A stretch of 64,000 bases of DNA, from positions 62,001 through 126,000 of the forward strand of contig MNCI01014516.1 in assembly GCA_015680685.1 (NCBI GenBank), written 5' to 3'. The position numbers and the translations under genes are program-made. A model generated the notes under the pieces. That model saw nothing but the letters and a program-made list of their open reading frames with translations. It searched no databases and was not told the DNA's origin. The DNA is from Gnetum montanum (lineage: Eukaryota; Streptophyta; Gnetopsida; Gnetales; Gnetaceae). Numbering within the stretch: the stretch's first letter is position 1; each line of letters opens with the position of its first letter. Positions 57,815 through 64,000 of the stretch are shown here, one piece after another.

Positions 57815-59136
57815 TCTTATCTAATAACCAAAAACTTGAATTTCATGTTTGAATGAATTCAAAATTAAAAACACATATTTTAATTAACTTCTCCAAGATT
57901 GGTAGAAATCCCAAAGCCTCAAGATATGCTAGGACATGACCTAAACTAGAAAAAGTGGGAATGAAAAGAGAAAAATACCTATACAAGCCTAAACGAAATA
58001 ATACATCTAGCCAAAATAAATCTAAATTATGAACATAATATGTTACCATAGCTTCCAAATACCTAGGGCTTAGAAAGGAGTACAACATTTCCATTGGATA
58101 TCTCATCATTTTTCCATGATTGAGTAAAGCTAGTTTCTTAGATTTAACATACATGACATCAAACCTTGGAATCATAAATGATACATAATCTACATAGAGA
58201 AGTGAAATACATGAAAATTACAAAATTTTTCTACAATAGATTACAGAATTTATCACTTCTATGAGAAGCATTAAGAGGTGGTAGTTATAATAGTTTTCTA
58301 TGTAACCTAGGCGAGAAGATGTTGTGTGGTTGAATCCCTAGAATGAACATGGTCATGAAAATAAAAACTATGGTTGAATAATAAAATTCTAGTGAAGCAT
58401 GATAAGAAATACATGATTCAAGAAACACAATAACAAAAAAATGAATAAATAAGGCATGATCATAAACTATCATAAAAATCAATATAAGCATAAAGATATG
58501 CTACTCCATCATATGAGAGGGATAAGTACATATATATTAATCATGAGCCAAATATCCAAATATGTAAGATATGTCATACAACATGATCCATAAATATCCA
58601 ACATAATAGATCAAAATAGAAATAAGTTACATCAAACATCTAATGTAAATATTTAGTAATCAATATCCATAATCATGAGCATAAAGCAATGTATACTACA
58701 AATAAAGGAAATAGGATAAGAGCATAATCACTAAATATATCAACTAAGCTTATGGTCTTCCTTATTCTCATAGTCCTTGGTAATATAAAAATAAGAGGGA
58801 ATTAGTAAGACTAAGAGAGAAACCTTGGTACATTTCCTTGGTTGAGAAGGACAAGAACCATGGATAAGGTTGCTAGAACAATTCGACCTGAAATAATATG
58901 TTAGTGTCTATTAGAAATCACAGTATACCATATTACATCATATCATGCATAATAAAGAAATCATATATAGGATCATCCTTCATCATCATTACAAATTAAT
59001 CAACATACAAGGAGATTACCATGTATGACACATAGTGTCAAAGGTGATATTTTTACCAAGCATAATCAATTAATCATATATCAGGAATATGAATTAATTA
59101 ATTAGTTTTAACTAATTCTAGTGGTGTTAAATTGAA
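57815..59136. other. AT-rich stretch without recognisable gene
   Basis: The only sizeable open frame, minus 58,175-57,843, has no recognisable domain and is not supported by any neighbour. No repeat partner found. Confidence 0.45.
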
Positions 59137-60097
59137 GTAGGTTTACTCCATAATTAAATCACCTTCAATTAATAAATCCAAATATTATAAAAAAGATAAT
59201 TAATTTGCTAGAAAATAAGAAAACTAGCTATCTTCAACTATTTAATTAGAAGATTATAATAAGGTTTCAAAAATCCATGATATTCAAAACCTCTCACACT
59301 CAAATGATATTGCAAAGCTTGTGGTTCTACAATTGCACAATGGGTTTTTTCAATGCAACATACAACCAATAAAAAATCTCTCCCACAATCTGGGACTGAG
59401 ATCTTGACTCATAAATTAGACATATAAGAATAAAACACATAGGCAAATACATTACAAATTAATATTGAAGTTTCAATCACCAATCACACTTCTTCATCAC
59501 CCTCTCTTGCTTAGGTCTCTACACTCAAGAGCTATCTCTCTCTCTCTCTCTCTCTTACTCATGGTATCAATAATTATGAATTACATTAATATTTATGAAT
59601 AATAAGACAATAAGAAATATAGAAATATTCTCTTAATTCAAATTGAGGTTCTTTTAATATTTCCATGGTCTTCTCACCTTTTCTCCAACTATTTTCATCT
59701 TTTTTCAACTTACCCCAACTATTTCATGAATTGGGATAGATGATTTTGGAATTTTCCCAAGCCGTATGAGACATATTTGATCTTGGAAAGATATCTCCTA
59801 TCAAAACTAACTTTTAGGGGAGATGTCTCATGTCCTAGAAAGATGTATCCTTCTTGCATAAGAGGTCTCCTCCTACTAGAAGATGCCTTATGCAAGACAT
59901 CCTTCTTGTTTCAAGATGTCTTTCTTGAGAAGGTAGCAAGTTGAGTAAGATGTGGCCTCTAGCTTCAAGACATCTTTTGTCAACAATAGCTCTTACCCAA
60001 TACTTCTTCTTGTCACCTAAGACATTTTATTAAGTCTAAAACCTACACACAAAAATGTAGCGAAGAAAAAAATGGAATTAGAAGGAATATCCCTACA
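59137..60097 (-). repeat. Further family-A LTR (solo or 3' LTR)
   Basis: 961 bases, minus orientation, from GTAGGTTTACTCC to ATATCCCTACA. It aligns with the LTRs of A1 and A3. It carries a (CT)n microsatellite at about 59,537-59,557 and AGATGTCT words at 59,770-59,980 (one exact TGTCTC, one GAGACA). The right flank resembles the family poly-purine region but no integrase follows, so it is solo or belongs to a variant with a different interior. Confidence 0.7.
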
Positions 60098-62140
60098 TCA
60101 CAAATATTCCCACTGTCCACAAACATGCTTGATGCTAAAGATGTTAAGTAATATTTCTAATGTCCTAGTGGTAAAAGAGACCAAAGAAGGTGAAAAAACT
60201 CAATCTATTCTATAGGTGGGGCTTCTTGTAAGAGCCTCATTGATGCCTATCTATAGAGGATAAAACACCTTACTCTAAGATACCCTTTAGTAATTAGATA
60301 CATCACTCGGTACTAGATTCTAACAAGTAACAATCATATAGACAAGAATTTCAATAATTAGCATTGATGATGAGGGAACTATGAAACCAAAGTACAACTA
60401 AGTCCACATGGTTATACACTCATGGCTCTAATGAAAGACATAGCATTGATAGCTTCATATATCAAAACTTCACTAAGAACCTTGGATCAACCTAGAATAA
60501 AGTCTCAAACTCATTCCAAGGATCATAGATAGCATAGAAATCAAGAATTGCTAAAAAGAATAGACAATAATATTTCCACAACTCCATGATGAACTTTGGT
60601 CAAGGCCAAATTCCAATAGCAAAAGAAATATGTAAAGAAAACAAGAATTTAGAATTTTGTAGTTAGATCATAACTTGTGAGTATAGATCACAATATCATC
60701 CTAGCTCATGATTTCTATAGGCTTTTTAATGATGATAAAAATGAGTTAAAGCATGCAAAAAATAGACATCACAACTCAACCATGATCTATGTGGACCTTA
60801 TCATGAATCATGATTCCTTAACCATAATGTGTGGTTTATATAAAAATCAAAATTTTATAGAAATTCAAACAAGTCTTTCATATTTAGAAGTCTTGGTTCT
60901 TAACATTAATCCACCACAAGCTATGGTTAAAACTACAACTTTCATGACAACTTGTGATAAACTTGCAGTCATGGCTTGAGTGCTAGTTTGACAAAAGCCA
61001 AAGATCAAATGATGTTAAATACCTTCAAATAATTAAATGATCAAGTCGATAGTTCTATAGTAATGTAATATATAGATACAAGCCATCAAACTGAAGGAGA
61101 AATTCCTATAACCCAATTGGATAATATAAACTTACAAAATTTCAATTATCATAGGAAATACATGAAATTATAATAATAAGACATGCACATTACTTTCCAA
61201 TTACATACAAATTCCATAACTAGTAATATATCCAAAAATAATTATATTTTTGATGAATAAATTCCAATACCCATTCAAGCATAGTATGTACCAATTCCAT
61301 AGAAAATAAAAAATTCCACACAATCCCTATTTCATGTTAGAAATATAAAAACTTGCCAATCCATCAATTAAAATGAAAGAAACAAGATATCCCATATACA
61401 AAATTAACATACAAAACTAATGAATATAGATACACACATGGATACACAAACATATGAAGCATGATTCCACTACCATGAGTCTCTAATTTAGTAGAGATTT
61501 TACTTCTAGTTGAGGAATACTAGCTATGCCCAATTAGAACTGAGTGTGGGGTTTTCATAACAAAAACAACTCAACCATAACCCTAGGATAGACTACTTGT
61601 TTTTACAAATAAACTCAAGCATAATCAATGATAACCACAATCCACTCTCATATAAACATATAAAAAAACTAATAATAATAACATAATTATACTAAATTAA
61701 ACCATCAATTAAAACTCTACCTCTCTTGTGAAACTAAAACTAAATATAATATACACCAATTGCTAATCCCACATAAAATCCATAAACTAATAAATCAACA
61801 TCACTACTCACTCTAAGTATTAACATCTATGCTACAAGACATGATTTCACACTAACCAAAATACCAAGGCACTAAAAAATAATTATAGATAACAACACAT
61901 GTTAATCCCAAGTCACACTTCCAACCATGACACTTGGAAACCTCGTTGAATTAGGTTATTGCATCATCTAGCCAAGAAAAGCATCATAAATATAACACCA
62001 TAAAACATCACCAATCTAACCATACAATACTTACTAATAAATTAGCCTATAAGAATCATAATGAAGTAATTAATCATATCAAAATATATTAACTATAATG
62101 GTTGTAACAGATAATGTCCAGGCATGCTTGCCACTTAATG
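60098..62140. other. AT-rich stretch with CATGAC-type words
   Basis: No gene recognised. 60,660-61,000 contains repeated CATAACTTGTGAG, CATGATCTATGTGG, CATGAATCATGATT, CATAATGTGTGG and CATGACAACTTGTG words. The rest is poly-A-rich, unassigned sequence. Confidence 0.5.
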
Positions 62141-64000
62141 AGAAAGACTAGAAATACTTATGATGTATGGTTAAAATCTCTAGAACTACTCTCTAAGACT
62201 CCCTATTCTTATTTGAAGAAATTTATTTTATTTCTATAGTTATTCCTATTCATGCAGTGGTTCTTAACATTAATCTTTTACTTTTTACTTTAACTAGTGA
62301 TGGTGCCTTTTTTCTTTCATGAACTCATATTTTATAACCTTAAGGTTAGTTAACGTCCTATGTAATTTTTTATCTAATTAATTATGTGGCTATCTTATAA
62401 AAGCGATCATAATATAGAGATATCTTCTTTTCTTAGATTTGAATCTTCCTCTACATCCCTAAGGCTCCTCTGGAGGATAATGTTCTCTATTATAGGTTGA
62501 AGAATATACATGTTTTTAAGGATGTTCATTTTCTATTGTAGAGTTCATTTTCTTATGTCCAACTCTCAAAACGGCTTATTAAGGATGTAAAACATATTTT
62601 TTACTTCTCTTTTCTTATTTAATATCCTATAATGTATTATTTCTAAGAGCTTGTGTATGAATTTAGTCTTGATATCCCAAGTTTCTTACTTGATATCATG
62701 AATGTGTTTGAATGTATCAATCTTTCTAGTAGTCTTCTTAGTAAGCTCTTGAATTATATTTTGATTTGATCTTTATCTTTTAATATTTGCATAATCTATG
62801 AGAGTCCTATAATTTCTTGTTTCTTCTTAGCATATGCCTTCTTAGCTGATGTCCAAATTCATGAATCTTTCTCTTTAAGATGTCTTTAATAAACACTATT
62901 TCTCCTTCATTCTTTTGTGCAATGTACAAATTAACATTTAGATGCTATATAGTAATCTAAGGAATGCTAGTGGATGGATTAGATACTAGTGGTATAATAT
63001 TTTTCAACCACATCTACAACCACTAGATATTAGATTGGATTCTTGGTAGCTTCATCAAATAGAAAGTTCTATCAACATCAATTGTTTCTAGATCTACTCA
63101 TATCTTAATTAGTTCAGCATATATTTTTCTTTCCACATCTTTTAGCATGACTTTAATACCTTCATGTTTACCATTTATCTCATCTACTTATTTGTAAGAT
63201 CCATGTTGATTAAAAGGTACTTGAATCACTTTAATAGCATGTTGGAAATTAGGCAAACTTCATCATATATTATTTAAGGATCAAATACTACATTCAAATA
63301 CATGTGTATGCCATTGTAATGTAACATCCTACTAGGTTATGGGTTTCTTATAGAGTAGAGGAGAAAATAAAAGTAAATCCTCATGAATTGCATCTTAGCT
63401 CATGAAAAATCTTAGTAACTGAAGGAAATTCTTATCAAATTATTTTGATCCTTTAGCATGGATCGTTGCTTCTTGAGCTTTATCTTGGATATGCATGATT
63501 GACGTGTACACATTATCTCTATGGGTTCATGACTTTACCTAATGTTGAATCTAGATGTATGGGAATGAAACTACCTTAACCAATTCATCTATCCCTGAAA
63601 TGTTCTCCAAGATCCCAATGATACCCTCAATGATCCTACATGGAGTTGGATTATGGTCTTGTATAAGATGCTTCTTCTTGATTCATCTTGTCCTTCAAAT
63701 AAAGTGCCTCACATTCAATTTAAGTTGACATTGAGATGGTCCTTGCACGATGGTTTTTCAATCTATCATTGTAATGGTAGAGGGTCATAGACCACCATGG
63801 TGTGGTATGGCTACAAGCTCATAAAATCTTCTAATAAGAGCTAAATAGGCTTACACCTTATTTTCTTTCTTTTTGATGTCCACCCCTCTTTTGGCTATGA
63901 TACTTTGCATAAATTATGAAATGATTATATTGTAATAACCTCTCATCATTGACATAACTTTTGTTCCAAACTTTGATATAGCTAATCATCTCTTCATTGG
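62141..64000 (-). pseudogene. Decayed protein-coding region, function unknown, continues beyond the window
   Basis: The minus strand shows longer protein-like runs between stops than chance spacer does, for example NWLRxFHSHTSRFNIR, SHEPIEIMCTRQSCISKIKL, MLKDQNNLIRISFSYYDFS, LHVGSLRVSLGSW and TFKHIHDIK. Frames shift several times. The composition suggests a helical gag-like or coiled-coil protein, probably from a retroelement, but no family motif is visible. Confidence 0.35.

Noticed and set aside
57843-58175. 110-codon minus-strand frame as a gene
   Set aside because: No motif, no neighbour support, composition like the spacer.

Overview
The window reads as intergenic DNA from a very large, repeat-packed plant nuclear genome. 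The evidence is nested Ty3/gypsy and Ty1/copia LTR retrotransposons, a caulimovirid-like reading frame, plant-type short introns, AT-rich spacer, and heavy C-to-T/G-to-A decay that turns CAG, CAA, CGA and TGG codons into stops. A gymnosperm such as a conifer is plausible, but nothing here proves the taxon. I see no intact ordinary host gene, no tRNA or rRNA, and nothing bacterial.

Layout. 1-1,755: minus-strand, undecayed, CpG-containing 541-codon open frame with a caulimovirid-type movement protein domain and its leader. 1,756-3,865: spacer with one possible LTR edge. 3,866-15,245: about 11.4 kb between two direct repeats, holding a decayed minus-strand gag-protease gene and, facing it, a decayed plus-strand gene with six recognisable short GT-AG introns and a coiled-coil C-terminus; no reverse transcriptase is present. 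15,246-18,851: LTR-like sequence, a poly-purine tract and remnants.

18,852-50,195: a nest. Element A1 (chromovirus-like gypsy, minus) has two LTRs; its right LTR is cut by A2 (same family, plus), whose gag is split by a copia element (27,023-35,936, minus-strand pol) and by unrelated gene-like DNA (about 36.0-37.8 kb). A3 (same family, minus) follows and is itself split by element B, an Athila/Tat-like gypsy (40,016-47,903) with clear LTRs, primer site, poly-purine tract and target duplication. A3 meets the 3' end of A2 at an inverted junction near 49,190.

50,196-64,000: a second copia fragment (plus), a 4.8 kb element with about 485 bp LTRs (52,985-57,814), another family-A LTR (59,137-60,097), long non-coding AT-rich stretches and a decayed minus-strand coding region at the right edge.

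The most interesting items are the spliced gene lying antisense inside a gag-protease-only LTR element, clusters of TGTCTC/GAGACA words in every family-A LTR, the intact viral-type frame at the left edge, and the GC-richer gene-like insert near 36-37 kb. Element relationships were judged by eye from aligned text, so boundaries marked 'about' are approximate.
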